Part shown: positions 32,968 to 41,590 of the stretch, piece by piece
Layout: each line of letters opens with the position of its first letter
How positions within the stretch are numbered: the first letter of the stretch is position 1
DNA from: Kitasatospora papulosa
GTDB lineage: Bacteria; Actinomycetota; Actinomycetes; Streptomycetales; Streptomycetaceae
Direction of reading: 5' to 3'
Assembly (NCBI RefSeq): GCF_000717245.1
Contig: NZ_JNYQ01000005.1
Coordinates: forward strand, 248,001 to 312,000
DNA: 64,000 nt
Made by a program: the position numbers and the translations under genes
Notes under the pieces: generated by a model
Seen by the model: only the letters and a program-made list of their open reading frames with translations
What the model was told of the DNA's origin: nothing
Databases searched by the model: none

Positions 32968-33771
32968 ATGGCCACCACGACATCGTCCGCCCGTGCCATC
33001 CCCCGCACGTCCGGGACGCGGGCACGTCTGGTCAACGAGGCGGAGCTCAGGGCGACGCTCTCGACGTTCCGTGAGCTGTCCGACGAGGACTGGCGCCGGC
33101 CGACCCACTGCACCGGCTGGACCGTGCGGGACATGCTGGCCCACACCGTCGGGCAGTACGAGGAACTGCCGCGCCCCTGGGTCGCCGTACGCCGGATCCG
33201 GCGCGCCGCACGGACCCATCCGCACCTCGGCCGGCTGGACGGGCACAACGAGATCCAGATCGAGGACCGGCAGGCGGTACCGGGGCGTGAACTGATCGGC
33301 GCCCTCGCCCACTTCGCACCCCAGGCGCTGATCGCCCTGCGCCGCGTCCCGGCCGCGGTCCGCCGCCGGACCCGTCTGAGCCTCCTCTACCCGGAGGCGA
33401 GGGCCCTGCCCGACGACTCCGTGGACTACCTCGGCAGCGTCCTCGTGGTCCGTGACACCTGGATGCACCGGGTGGACCTCGTCGACGCCCTCGGTGCCGA
33501 TGTGCTCCTCGACGGCCACGACCGGGAGATCGTCGACCAGGTGGTGCTGGACCTGGCCCTCGCCTGGACGGGCCCCGCCGTGGAGATCGACCTCCACGGC
33601 CCGGCGGGCGGACGCCGTCTGCTGGGCATCGGCACCCCGGCGGCCACCCTCCGCGCGGACGCGCTCGACTTCGCCCGGCACGTCTCGGGGAGGCCGGTGC
33701 GAGGCCGGCTGGAGCTGGAGGGCGACGCCGGGGCCCGGGAGGCGCTGACGGCGGCACGCGTCGTGTTCTGA
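32968..33771 (+). CDS. MDMPI_N/DinB-like domain protein (mycothiol-dependent maleylpyruvate isomerase type)
   Basis: A 267-residue cytosolic protein. The N-terminal four-helix DinB-like domain shows LSDEDWRRPTHCTGWTVRDMLAHTVG, whose His is one of the metal ligands, and WMHRVDLVDAL supplies a second His motif near residue 165. Family members use mycothiol or are uncharacterised. The C-terminal part (RGRLELEGDAGAREAL) is the MDMPI_C-like sterol-carrier-type extension. The substrate is not predictable. It converges with the DsbA-like gene. Confidence 0.85.
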   Translation: MATTTSSARAIPRTSGTRARLVNEAELRATLSTFRELSDEDWRRPTHCTGWTVRDMLAHTVGQYEELPRPWVAVRRIRRAARTHPHLGRLDGHNEIQIEDRQAVPGRELIGALAHFAPQALIALRRVPAAVRRRTRLSLLYPEARALPDDSVDYLGSVLVVRDTWMHRVDLVDALGADVLLDGHDREIVDQVVLDLALAWTGPAVEIDLHGPAGGRRLLGIGTPAATLRADALDFARHVSGRPVRGRLELEGDAGAREALTAARVVF

Positions 33772-33815
33772 GGCCCCGGGCGCCCGCACGGACCGGGCGG
33801 GTGCCCGAGGCGTTC

Positions 33816-34397
33816 TCACCGGGGGGCCGTACCGGCGAGGAATGCCTCGGGCGTGACGGCGTACCCCGTGGGCCCGATGACGGGGACCGGGGTGCGGTCG
33901 ATCAGGACCGTCGGGGTGGAGCGGACACCGCTGGTCTCGAACGCCGCCGCGACCTGGGCCGCCCAGGGCAGATAGGTGCGCTCCATGACCTTCTGCCGGA
34001 AGGCGTCGGTGTGCAGCGCCTGGACCTCGTCGGCCAGCCGCAGCAGGGTGTCGCGGTCGGCGAAGGCGTCCACGTCCTCGCTGGGCTGATCGGCGTACAG
34101 AGCCCGCAGGTAGTGCATGAACGGCTTCTGGCCCTCGTCCGCCGCGGCTCCCAGCGCGGCCAGCGCCTCCAGGGAGCCGCTGCCGCCGGCCGAGTCGTCG
34201 ATGAACGTGCCGAAATGGTGGTCCACCGCGAATCTGCCCTCGTCGGCGGCCCGCTCCATCACTGCTCCGAGGCCGAGCTCCATGCGCTTGCAGTAGGGGC
34301 AGCGCAGATCGGCGTAGACGCTCAGCACGTGTGCGGCGTCGGTGTCGCCGTAGCGGACGACGATGCCGCCCGGCCCTCTCGTGTTCGCTGGGATCAT
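33816..34397 (-). CDS. Cytosolic DsbA-family thioredoxin-fold protein
   Basis: A 193-residue thioredoxin-fold protein with CPYC active site near residue 34 (YADLRCPYCKRM) and a helical insertion typical of DsbA/FrnE. The cis-Pro loop is in VRSTPTVLID. There is no signal peptide, so it works inside the cell, as a dithiol oxidoreductase or isomerase. The start ATG 34397 is chosen because the homology begins there; a longer frame to 35246 is an artefact running antisense to the RpiR gene. It diverges from that regulator. Confidence 0.85.
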   Translation of the reverse strand: MIPANTRGPGGIVVRYGDTDAAHVLSVYADLRCPYCKRMELGLGAVMERAADEGRFAVDHHFGTFIDDSAGGSGSLEALAALGAAADEGQKPFMHYLRALYADQPSEDVDAFADRDTLLRLADEVQALHTDAFRQKVMERTYLPWAAQVAAAFETSGVRSTPTVLIDRTPVPVIGPTGYAVTPEAFLAGTAPR

Positions 34398-34574
34398 GAC
34401 CCCAGGGTCGGCAGGGGAGGGCGGTCCCGCAATGCGAGCGGGTTGCCGGTGGGCCCCGGCCGCTTCGCCCCGGGGTGTCCGGAGCATGGGCTGTATATGG
34501 ACATGCAGACCGCTTGCTGGCTGAATGGATTCCTCGGTGCCGGACCGGTGCGGTGGAACTCTGGAGGGGACAGC

Positions 34575-35423
34575 ATGAGCGGGAGCAGCCCGGCTGCGCG
34601 GTTGCAGCGGCTCTTCGAGGGGCAGCGGCTCACCCCCACCCAGCGGCGGATCGCGCACTCCATGGTGCGCAGGGCCGCCGACGCCCCGTTCCTGTCGAGC
34701 GTGGAGCTGGCCGAACTGGCCGGGGTGAGCCAGCCGTCCGTCACCCGCTTCGCGGTGGCTCTCGGGTTCGACGGCTATCCCGCGCTGCGCAAGCACCTGA
34801 GGGAGGTCTCGCCCGCCGACGCGGCCGCCGTGGACGGTGTGGAGGACACGTTCAACGAGTACCAGCAGGCGGTGCGGGCCGAGATCGAGAACCTGCGTCA
34901 GCTCTCCGAACTGCTCGCCGACCCGGCGCCGGTGGAGCGGGCCGGACGGCTGCTCGCCGCCTCCAGACCCCTCCTCGTGCTCGGGCTGCGGGCGGCCTCC
35001 TCGCAGGCCCGGGGATTCGGGTACTTCGCGGCCAAGGTGCACCCGGACGTACGCGTCGTCGACGAGGGCGGCAGCATGCTGCACGACCGTGTCGACGCGG
35101 CCCGGCGGGCGGGCGCGAGCACGCTGATGTGCTTCGCCCTGCCGAGGCACCCGCGCGAGGTCGTGGACGCGCTGGCGTACGCGCGCGAGCAGGGGCTGAC
35201 CGTCGTGACCGTGGCCGACTCGGCGTTCGCGCCGGTGGCGGCCCACAGCGATGTGCTCATCCCCGCCGCCGTGGGCACCGGACTGGCCTTCGACACCGCG
35301 TGCGCGCCGATGCTGATGGGCCGGGTGCTGCTGGAGGCCATGTGCGACGGGCTGCCCGAGGCGCAGGCCCGGCTGGAGGAGTTCGACGCGAGGGCCGCCG
35401 CACGCGGGCTGTTCGTCGAGTAG
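34575..35423 (+). CDS. RpiR/HexR-family transcriptional regulator
   Basis: N-terminal HTH_6 domain (LTPTQRRIAHSMVRRA, then SSVELAELAGVSQPSVTRFAVALGF) followed by a SIS domain for phosphosugar binding (RPLLVLGLRAASSQARGFGYFAAKV and DSAFAPVAAHSDVLIPA). ATG 34575 follows GGAGGGGA (34563-34570). Length 282 is normal. It is transcribed away from the DsbA-like gene; the target operon is not evident. The hut genes 3 kb downstream are a possible, unproven, target. Confidence 0.92.
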   Translation: MSGSSPAARLQRLFEGQRLTPTQRRIAHSMVRRAADAPFLSSVELAELAGVSQPSVTRFAVALGFDGYPALRKHLREVSPADAAAVDGVEDTFNEYQQAVRAEIENLRQLSELLADPAPVERAGRLLAASRPLLVLGLRAASSQARGFGYFAAKVHPDVRVVDEGGSMLHDRVDAARRAGASTLMCFALPRHPREVVDALAYAREQGLTVVTVADSAFAPVAAHSDVLIPAAVGTGLAFDTACAPMLMGRVLLEAMCDGLPEAQARLEEFDARAAARGLFVE

Positions 35424-35528
35424 CCGCGGCCCGGCGGCACCGCACCGCCGATTCTCAGACGCCGCTCATCTGTGCCTACTAATCTCCGCGCCCGGAGGGT
35501 CCACAGGGAACCGGAGAGGGGTACGGAC

Positions 35529-36098
35529 GTGGGGCGCGGAGCGCAGTCGTTGGCGAGAGTGGCCGTGATCGTGCGGGCCGGAGCCGCGCCGCTGTGGTGG
35601 CCGGGGCTGCTGGCGGCGGCCGTCGGGGCGTTCGTCCCGGGGCTCACGGGACGGCGGATCGGGCTGCTTGCCGGTGCCGCGCTGTTCCTGGTGGTGCTGG
35701 GAGCCGTGGCGTTCACCCGGACGGGCCGGTACGCGGAGCTCGCGAAGGGCGCCACCCGGGCCGGGCGCGGAGACTTCCTCCAGAACCGGGACGTCACCGT
35801 CCGGAACTGGCGGCGGGCGCACCGCTGGTGGCTGGCGGGAGCGTTCCTCGTGGCGGTCGCGAGCGCGTACGTCCTGCCGGGTGCCGGAGGGTGCGTGCTG
35901 GCCGGGGCCGGTGCCGGGCTGTGGCTGAAGGCGGTACGCATCGGGCAGCGGGAGCGGCGGGACGACGTCCTGTACTGGGTGCGCACCGACTGGGCCGGGC
36001 GTGGCCGGCCCGCGGGCCGGAAGGTCGAGGGCTACCGGACGACCGGGCCCGTGGCGGGGGACGCCGCACCTGGAGGGGCGCGGCGTCGCCGCCGGTGA
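35529..36098 (+). CDS. Membrane protein of unknown function
   Basis: A 189-residue protein with about four hydrophobic segments (WWPGLLAAAVGAFVPGL, IGLLAGAALFLVVLGAVAF, WWLAGAFLVAVASAYVLPG, CVLAGAGAGLWLKAV) and basic cytosolic loops. No domain recognised. GTG 35529 is supported by GGAGAGGGG about 9 bases upstream; the frame opens earlier without a Shine-Dalgarno. It converges with the roadblock operon. Confidence 0.75.
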   Translation: MGRGAQSLARVAVIVRAGAAPLWWPGLLAAAVGAFVPGLTGRRIGLLAGAALFLVVLGAVAFTRTGRYAELAKGATRAGRGDFLQNRDVTVRNWRRAHRWWLAGAFLVAVASAYVLPGAGGCVLAGAGAGLWLKAVRIGQRERRDDVLYWVRTDWAGRGRPAGRKVEGYRTTGPVAGDAAPGGARRRRR

Positions 36099-36109
36099 GG
36101 ACGTGGAGG

Positions 36110-36484
36110 TCAGACCTCCAGGTCCGCCTCGATCTTCCGGAGCTGGTGGCGGGCCATCGCGAGGTTGGCCCTGCCGCCGTCCAGGACGAGGTAGAGGAAC
36201 AGGCCGTTGCTGCCACGGGTCTTGAGGAGCCGGATCAGGTGGTACTGGCTGCCGAGGGTGATCAGGATGTCCTCGATCTCGTCCTTGATGCCCAGGTGCT
36301 CCATGGTCCGGAGCTTCGCTCGTACGACGTCCGTGTTGCCGGCCGCCGCGACCTCTAGGTTGAAGTCCTTGCCCCCGCCGAGGGTGCCGAGGGCCATGCC
36401 GCTGGTGTAGTCGACGAGAGCGACACCGAGGGTCCCCTCGATCGACGCCATCGCATCCTTCAGTGACGCTTCGGTGTTGGCCAT
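36110..36484 (-). CDS. Roadblock/LC7 domain protein (operon gene 4)
   Basis: A 124-residue single-domain roadblock/LC7 protein, resembling MglB-type regulators of small GTPases. The core LKDAMASIEGTLGVALVDYTSGMALGTLGGG is the first helix and strand of the fold; IEDILITLGSQYHLIRLL and LFLYLVLDGGRANLAMARHQL are the central strands and terminal helix. ATG 36484 follows AAAGGAAACG. It is 107 bases downstream of the TTA-containing roadblock gene and in the same orientation. Homodimers or heterodimers with the other roadblock proteins of the operon are likely. Confidence 0.88.
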   Translation of the reverse strand: MANTEASLKDAMASIEGTLGVALVDYTSGMALGTLGGGKDFNLEVAAAGNTDVVRAKLRTMEHLGIKDEIEDILITLGSQYHLIRLLKTRGSNGLFLYLVLDGGRANLAMARHQLRKIEADLEV

Positions 36485-36591
36485 GGTGTTCGTTTCCTTT
36501 CCCTGGCCGGCCCGGTGGCCGGTCCGTAACTTCGTGGGGCGTTTCCGGTCGGTCCGCGGACGGCCGGCGCCGTCCGCGGCGGGTGCGGGTG

Positions 36592-37059
36592 TCACGTGGG
36601 ATCCGGTGTGGTGCCCCGGCGGGGCAGGGTGCCGGACTGCTGCGGGCGCGGTGGCGGCACCGGGCGTTCGGCGTGGTCCTGCGCGGCGTCGACGACCTCG
36701 CCGATGCGCGCGCCCGCGCGGCGGCCCTCCAGGTGGAGCCGGCCGACGTTGATGCGGTCCTCGGCCAGCAGGGTGAGGACGGCGGAGCGGCCCGCCGCGT
36801 AGGTGGCGATGTAGCCGTTCTCGCCGCGGATCAGGAGCTCGCGGAAGCCGCCGCGGCCGGTGGCGTCGGACATCCGGATCGAGACCCCGAGTGCGGCGGC
36901 GGTCAGTGCGGCGACGCCCTCGGCCTCGATGCCGGGGGTGTCCTGGGCCACGACCAGACCGTCGGTGCTGGCGGCCAGCGCGCCGGTCAGGAGCGGCACC
37001 CGGGCGCGTAACCGCTGGAGCTCGTCGAGGACGTCCTTGACCTCTGCCTCGGGCACCAT
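36592..37059 (-). CDS. Roadblock/LC7 domain protein with an in-frame TTA codon (operon gene 3)
   Basis: A 155-residue roadblock/LC7 protein. The domain spans about residues 8-120 (VPLLTGALAASTDGLVVAQD, IRMSDATGRGGFRELLIRGEN, GYIATYAAGRSAVLTLLAE). A Pro/Arg/Gln-rich tail follows. Codon 17 (minus strand, 37011-37009) is TTA, read only by the bldA tRNA; every other CDS I checked by eye lacks one. ATG 37059 is preceded by GGAGGAGAC. The gene is 38 bases downstream of the DUF4388-like gene. Expression should therefore follow development, and the other operon genes are free of TTA. Confidence 0.87.
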   Translation of the reverse strand: MVPEAEVKDVLDELQRLRARVPLLTGALAASTDGLVVAQDTPGIEAEGVAALTAAALGVSIRMSDATGRGGFRELLIRGENGYIATYAAGRSAVLTLLAEDRINVGRLHLEGRRAGARIGEVVDAAQDHAERPVPPPRPQQSGTLPRRGTTPDPT

Positions 37060-37097
37060 CAGCTGTCTCCTCCCGGCACGCTGTCTGAGCGCGCGAA

Positions 37098-37904
37098 TCA
37101 CAGGGCCTCCAATGCGTCTCTGAGCCGGCGCAGCAGGGCGACGTCGGGGTCGTTCGTGACCTCCGGCAGCGTGATGCGGCCGTGCCCGGATGCCGACGCG
37201 GACCCGGAGGCGGCCGGGCGGACCGCCTCGACCAGTCCGGCGGCCGCCAGCCGACGCAGGTCGACCAGGGTGTGGAAGGCCGAGCGGCCCAGGTGCCGGG
37301 CGATGTCGGTTGCCGTGCGCTCGCCGTCCACCAGCGCCAGTACGTGCCGTTGGCGTGCGGGTACCGGCGCGTCGGCCGCGTGGGCCGTGGGCGCGAGCGG
37401 CGCACTGTCGGTGAGCGCGTCCGGCCAGATCCGGTCCAGGAGTTCGCGGCGCCGGAGCGTCTCGCGCTGCACGGCGTGCACGGGTACGGGACGGACGGTC
37501 CCGATCCAGTGGGAGACCCCGTAGCGGAAGCGTGCCGGTGTGTGCGTGGGGGCCAGCGCGAAGAAGGCCGCGTCGTACAGCGCGCCCAGGTGGCAGAGCT
37601 CCAGGGCGCCACCGGGTACCCGGCCGCTGTCCACGAGGTAGCGGGCGACCCGCTGTCCGGCGCCCGCCTGGGCGACCGCGTCCCACCAGCCCTCGGAGCG
37701 CAGCGCGCCGCCCGTGGTGAGCAGGACGTCGATTCCGGGGGTGGCGGGGCTCTCCGCGTGGACCACCTGGCCGTCGGCGAGATACAGGGTCCCTCGGTCG
37801 CGCATCAGTGCGCCGGTTGCGCGCTCCGCCGCGAGCCGCTGCAACATCGGCGAAGGAGCGGCCCGTTCCGGTGTGCCGGGCCGGTCGGCGACGGTGGGAC
37901 TCAT
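37098..37904 (-). CDS. DUF4388-like protein with C-terminal winged helix (operon gene 2)
   Basis: A 268-residue protein. The N-terminal part (LQRLAAERATGALM, then GTLYLADGQVVHAESP) resembles DUF4388/PatA-type domains, which are found with response-regulator and roadblock partners. The C-terminal part (HVLALVDGERTATDIARHLGRSAFHTLVDLRRLAAAG) is a winged-helix-like module. The ATG start (37904) overlaps the TGA of gene 1 by four bases (ATGA). It may link the roadblock proteins to another regulator or to DNA. Assignments rest on motif resemblance only. Confidence 0.75.
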   Translation of the reverse strand: MSPTVADRPGTPERAAPSPMLQRLAAERATGALMRDRGTLYLADGQVVHAESPATPGIDVLLTTGGALRSEGWWDAVAQAGAGQRVARYLVDSGRVPGGALELCHLGALYDAAFFALAPTHTPARFRYGVSHWIGTVRPVPVHAVQRETLRRRELLDRIWPDALTDSAPLAPTAHAADAPVPARQRHVLALVDGERTATDIARHLGRSAFHTLVDLRRLAAAGLVEAVRPAASGSASASGHGRITLPEVTNDPDVALLRRLRDALEAL

Positions 37905-38305
37905 GCCAGGACCAGCCGCTCCGCTATCTCGCCGAGCCGTATCCGCGCCATCGCCAGGTTGCCCTCCGCGCGGTCCAGCCAGAGGTGGAGGAAGACGCTG
38001 CTGTCGAAGGCCGTCTCGACGAAACGGAGGATGTGGTAGCCGGGGGCGGTGGTCACGATGACGTCCTCGACGGCGGGGACGGGTGGGCCCGTGGATCCGG
38101 CGTACGGTCCGGCCTGCGCGAAGACCGGCTGTTCGGCGGCCATCCTCGCCACCTCGGCCGTCTCGGCGGCCGTGGCCTCGTGGTCGCCGTTGGGTGATTC
38201 GCCGATGGTGCCGAGCGCGAGGCCGCTCGTCCAGTCGACCACCGAGGCACCCCGGGCACCGGGCAGCCTCATGACTTCGATCAGGCACTCGTCGATTCCG
38301 GGCAA
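37901..38305 (-). CDS. Roadblock/LC7 domain protein (operon gene 1)
   Basis: A 134-residue roadblock/LC7 protein at the 5' end of a four-gene minus-strand operon. It begins with TTG at 38305 (LPGIDECLIEVMRLPGARGA, read as Met at start), supported by GGAGGGGAG five to ten bases upstream. The core is GASVVDWTSGLALGTIGES, with HILRFVETAFDSSVFLHLW as the central strands and LAMARIRLGEIAERL as the last helix. Close similarity to gene 4 suggests duplication. No Ras-like GTPase is adjacent, unlike the conservons. Confidence 0.85.
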   Translation of the reverse strand: MPGIDECLIEVMRLPGARGASVVDWTSGLALGTIGESPNGDHEATAAETAEVARMAAEQPVFAQAGPYAGSTGPPVPAVEDVIVTTAPGYHILRFVETAFDSSVFLHLWLDRAEGNLAMARIRLGEIAERLVLA

Positions 38306-38546
38306 CGCGGACTCCCCTCCCGACGTGGCGTACGGATGTAATGGAGAGGCTACGCAACGTGTGCATTCCTGGTGGGAGTTCTGGCATTTTCCAGTGGTAC
38401 ATGCGAACTGCCGTGTAAAGAGCCGCTGGTGGGCGCGTGGCAGTGGTCGGAAGTTGTCCGGCCGACCACCCTTCGAGTGGCGGAATTCCGCCCTCCGGTG
38501 CCCGTCGCCCGTCCTTCCCGTCGTCCGCGGGGTGGCGGTGCGCCTG

Positions 38547-38592
38547 TTGACTAGGAGTATTCATGAAGCCAGGATGTGAATAGGTGAGTCAC
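38547..38592 (+). promoter_or_regulatory. hutU promoter and GTGAGTCAC element
   Basis: TTGACT (38547-38552) and CAGGAT (38570-38575) are 17 bases apart. The expected start site is near 38582, where the 9-base palindrome GTGAGTCAC (38584-38592) lies; this is compatible with a repressor site and resembles short BldD-type GTGA..TCAC elements. The rest of the 38306-38612 gap has no gene. Confidence 0.45.
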
Positions 38593-38612
38593 ATTCGCGA
38601 GGAGGCAGCCCC

Positions 38613-40274
38613 ATGTCAGGACCCCGCCCCGTACGGGCACCGCGCGGTACGGAACTGAGCGCCCTGGGATGGCAGCAGGAAGCCGCCCTCCGCATGCTGC
38701 AGAACAACCTCGACCCCGAGGTGGCCGAACACCCCGACAAGCTCGTCGTCTACGGCGGCACGGGCAAGGCGGCCCGCGACTGGCGGTCCTTCGACGCCAT
38801 GGTCCGCACCCTCCGGACGCTCAAGCAGGACGAGACGATGCTCGTCCAGTCCGGGCGGCCGGTCGGCGTCATGCAGACCCACGAGTGGGCGCCGCGCGTC
38901 CTGATCGCCAACAGCAACCTGGTCGGCGACTGGGCGAACTGGGAGGAGTTCCGCCGTCTGGAGGCCCTCGGGCTCACCATGTACGGGCAGATGACCGCGG
39001 GTTCCTGGATCTACATCGGGACCCAGGGCATCCTCCAGGGCACGTACGAGACGTTCGCCGCCGTCGCCGCGAAGCGGTTCGGGGGGACGCTGGCCGGCAC
39101 CATCACGCTGACGGCCGGGCTCGGCGGCATGGGCGGCGCGCAGCCGCTGGCCGTCACGATGAACGACGGTGTGGCCCTCTGCGTCGACTGCGACCCGCGC
39201 GCCATCGAGCGCCGTATCGAGCACCGCTTCCTGGACGTACGCGCGGATTCGCTCGAACACGCGCTCCAGCTGGCCGTCGAGGCCCGTGACGCGCGGCGTC
39301 CGCTCTCCATCGGCCTGCTCGGCAACGCGGCGGAGCTGCTGCCCCGGATGCTCGCCGAGGGCGCTCCCGTCGACATCGTCACCGACCAGACCAGCGCGCA
39401 CGACCCGCTCGCCTATCTGCCGGTCGGCGTCGACTTCGACGACATGGCCTCCTACGCCGCGGAGAAGCCCGCCGACTTCACCCGGCGTGCCCGGGAGTCG
39501 ATGGCGGCGCACGTCGAGGCGATGGTCGGCTTCATGGACGCGGGCGCCGAGGTCTTCGACTACGGCAACTCGATCCGGGGAGAGGCCCAGCTCGCGGGAT
39601 ACGGCCGGGCGTTCGACTTCCCCGGCTTCGTGCCCGCCTACATCCGGCCGCTCTTCTGCGAGGGCAAGGGGCCCTTCCGGTGGGCGGCGCTGTCGGGGGA
39701 GGCCTCGGACATCCACAAGACCGACAAGGCGCTGCTCGAACTCTTCCCGGAGAACGAGTCGCTGCACCGCTGGATCAGGATGGCCGGCGAGCGGGTTCAC
39801 TTCCAGGGCCTGCCCGCCCGTATCTGCTGGCTCGGCTACGGCGAACGCGACCGTGCCGGCGAGCGGTTCAACGACATGGTGGCGAGCGGCGAGCTCGCCG
39901 CGCCCCTGGCCATCGGGCGCGACCACCTGGACTGCGGATCGGTCGCCTCGCCCTACCGTGAGACCGAGGCGATGCTCGACGGCTCCGACGCCATCGCGGA
40001 CTGGCCGCTGCTCAACGCCATGGTGAACGTGGCCTCGGGGGCGTCCTGGGTGTCCCTGCACCATGGTGGCGGTGTGGGCATGGGGCGTTCGATCCACGCG
40101 GGGCAGGTCACGGTCGCCGACGGCACGCGGCTTGCGGGCGAGAAGATCCGGCGGGTCCTCACGAACGACCCCGGGATGGGCGTCATCCGGCACGTCGACG
40201 CTGGGTACGACATCGCGGAGTCCGTCGCCTCGGACCAGGGCGTGCGGGTCCCGATGGCGGAGGGCGACGCCTGA
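38613..40274 (+). CDS. hutU: Urocanate hydratase
   Basis: Second step of histidine degradation: urocanate to imidazolonepropionate, with tightly bound NAD+. The family blocks VYGGTGKAARDW, TMYGQMTAGSWIYIGTQGI, and LGGMGGAQPLAVTMN are intact; the catalytic Cys region is in the GLPARICWLGYGERDRAG section and HHGGGVGMGRSIHAGQ near the C-terminus. Length 553 fits. ATG 38613 follows GAGGAGG. It starts the hut operon (hutU, M20 hydrolase, hutF, hutI); hutH is not in the window. Cytosolic homodimer. Confidence 0.97.
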   Translation: MSGPRPVRAPRGTELSALGWQQEAALRMLQNNLDPEVAEHPDKLVVYGGTGKAARDWRSFDAMVRTLRTLKQDETMLVQSGRPVGVMQTHEWAPRVLIANSNLVGDWANWEEFRRLEALGLTMYGQMTAGSWIYIGTQGILQGTYETFAAVAAKRFGGTLAGTITLTAGLGGMGGAQPLAVTMNDGVALCVDCDPRAIERRIEHRFLDVRADSLEHALQLAVEARDARRPLSIGLLGNAAELLPRMLAEGAPVDIVTDQTSAHDPLAYLPVGVDFDDMASYAAEKPADFTRRARESMAAHVEAMVGFMDAGAEVFDYGNSIRGEAQLAGYGRAFDFPGFVPAYIRPLFCEGKGPFRWAALSGEASDIHKTDKALLELFPENESLHRWIRMAGERVHFQGLPARICWLGYGERDRAGERFNDMVASGELAAPLAIGRDHLDCGSVASPYRETEAMLDGSDAIADWPLLNAMVNVASGASWVSLHHGGGVGMGRSIHAGQVTVADGTRLAGEKIRRVLTNDPGMGVIRHVDAGYDIAESVASDQGVRVPMAEGDA

Positions 40275-41590
40275 TGAACGGGTCCGAGGGCGGCGGCCCG
40301 GAGCGGGTGGCGCCGGGGGCGGGTGCGCCCGGCCCCCGGCCCGGTGAGCCCGAGTCGTTCCAGGAGATGTGGCGCGGCCTCGCGCCGCTCGGCCTCGACC
40401 GGGGCAGCGGCGGGTACCGCAGGTACGCCTGGAGCGGGGCCGACGCGGAGTGCCGGGAGTGGTTCCGCGCACAGGCCGAGTCCCGGGGGCTCGTCCACGA
40501 GGTCGACCGCAACGGCAACCAGTGGGCCTGGCACGGTGACCCCCGAGCGGGGGACGCCGTCGTCACCGGCTCCCATCTCGACTCGGTACCCGACGGCGGA
40601 GCCTTCGACGGCCCTCTCGGCGTGGTGTCCTCCTTCGCCGCCCTCGACGAACTCCGCCGCAGGGGAGCGGAGTTCGCCAGGCCCTTCGCCGTCGTCAACT
40701 TCGGCGACGAGGAGGGGGCCCGTTTCGGGCTCGCCTGCGTCGGCTCCCGGCTCGCCGCGGGACAGCTGACCGTCGAGGACGCGCACCGGCTCCGCGACGG
40801 GAACGGGGTCCCGCTGCCCCGGGCCATGGAGGCGGCGGGGTACGACCCGGACGCCATCGGGCCCGACCCAGAGCGCCTCGCCCGGATCGGCGCGTTCGTC
40901 GAGCTCCACGTGGAGCAGGGGCGCGCCCTCGATCTGAGCGGTGACCCGGTCGGTGTCGCCTCGGCCATCTGGCCGCACGGCCGCTGGCGGTTCGACTTCC
41001 GGGGGGAGGCCAACCACGCGGGCACCACGCGGCTCGCCGACCGCCGGGACCCGATGCTCCCGTACGCCGAGACCGTGCTGGCGGCCCGGCGGGAGGCGGA
41101 GCTCGCCGGAGGCCTCGCGACCTTCGGCAAGATCGCCGTCGAGCCGAACGGGGTCAACGCGATCCCGTCCCTCGTGCGGGGCTGGCTCGACTCGCGGGCC
41201 GCCGACCAGGGCACCCTCGACGCCGTGGTGAGCGGTGTCGAGCGGGCCGCGCGGGAGCACGCCGAGCGGGCCGGGGTCGATCTCGACGTCGTACGCGAGT
41301 CGTTCACCCCGGTGGTGGACTTCCAGCACGCCCTGCGGGACGAGATCCGACGCGTGCTGGAGAAGCGGGGGCGCGGCGGTGCCGACACCGGGGGACGGGC
41401 CGTTCCGGTGCTCGGGACGGGGGCCGGACACGACGCGGGTATTTTGTCCGCTTCCGTGCCGACCGCCATGCTGTTCGTACGGAACCCCACCGGGATCTCG
41501 CACTCACCTGCCGAACACGCCGCGGAGGACGACTGCGTGGCCGGAGTGAGGGCGCTCGCCGACGTACTGGAAGGCCTCGCGTGCAGCTGA
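40274..41590 (+). CDS. M20-family amidohydrolase of the hut operon (allantoate amidohydrolase-like)
   Basis: Binuclear-metal amidohydrolase of the AllC/HyuC/AmaB group. TGSHLDSVPDGGAFDGPLG holds the first metal His and the bridging Asp; NFGDEEGARFG the general-base Glu pair; ELHVEQGRAL another ligand; FRGEANHAGTT the dimerisation-domain His; GAGHDAG the last His. It shares one base with hutU (TGATG) and overlaps hutF by ten bases, so it is part of the pathway operon. A formimino- or formylglutamate hydrolase (HutG substitute) is the simplest role; this is inferred from position. Length 438 is typical. Confidence 0.85.
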   Translation: MNGSEGGGPERVAPGAGAPGPRPGEPESFQEMWRGLAPLGLDRGSGGYRRYAWSGADAECREWFRAQAESRGLVHEVDRNGNQWAWHGDPRAGDAVVTGSHLDSVPDGGAFDGPLGVVSSFAALDELRRRGAEFARPFAVVNFGDEEGARFGLACVGSRLAAGQLTVEDAHRLRDGNGVPLPRAMEAAGYDPDAIGPDPERLARIGAFVELHVEQGRALDLSGDPVGVASAIWPHGRWRFDFRGEANHAGTTRLADRRDPMLPYAETVLAARREAELAGGLATFGKIAVEPNGVNAIPSLVRGWLDSRAADQGTLDAVVSGVERAAREHAERAGVDLDVVRESFTPVVDFQHALRDEIRRVLEKRGRGGADTGGRAVPVLGTGAGHDAGILSASVPTAMLFVRNPTGISHSPAEHAAEDDCVAGVRALADVLEGLACS

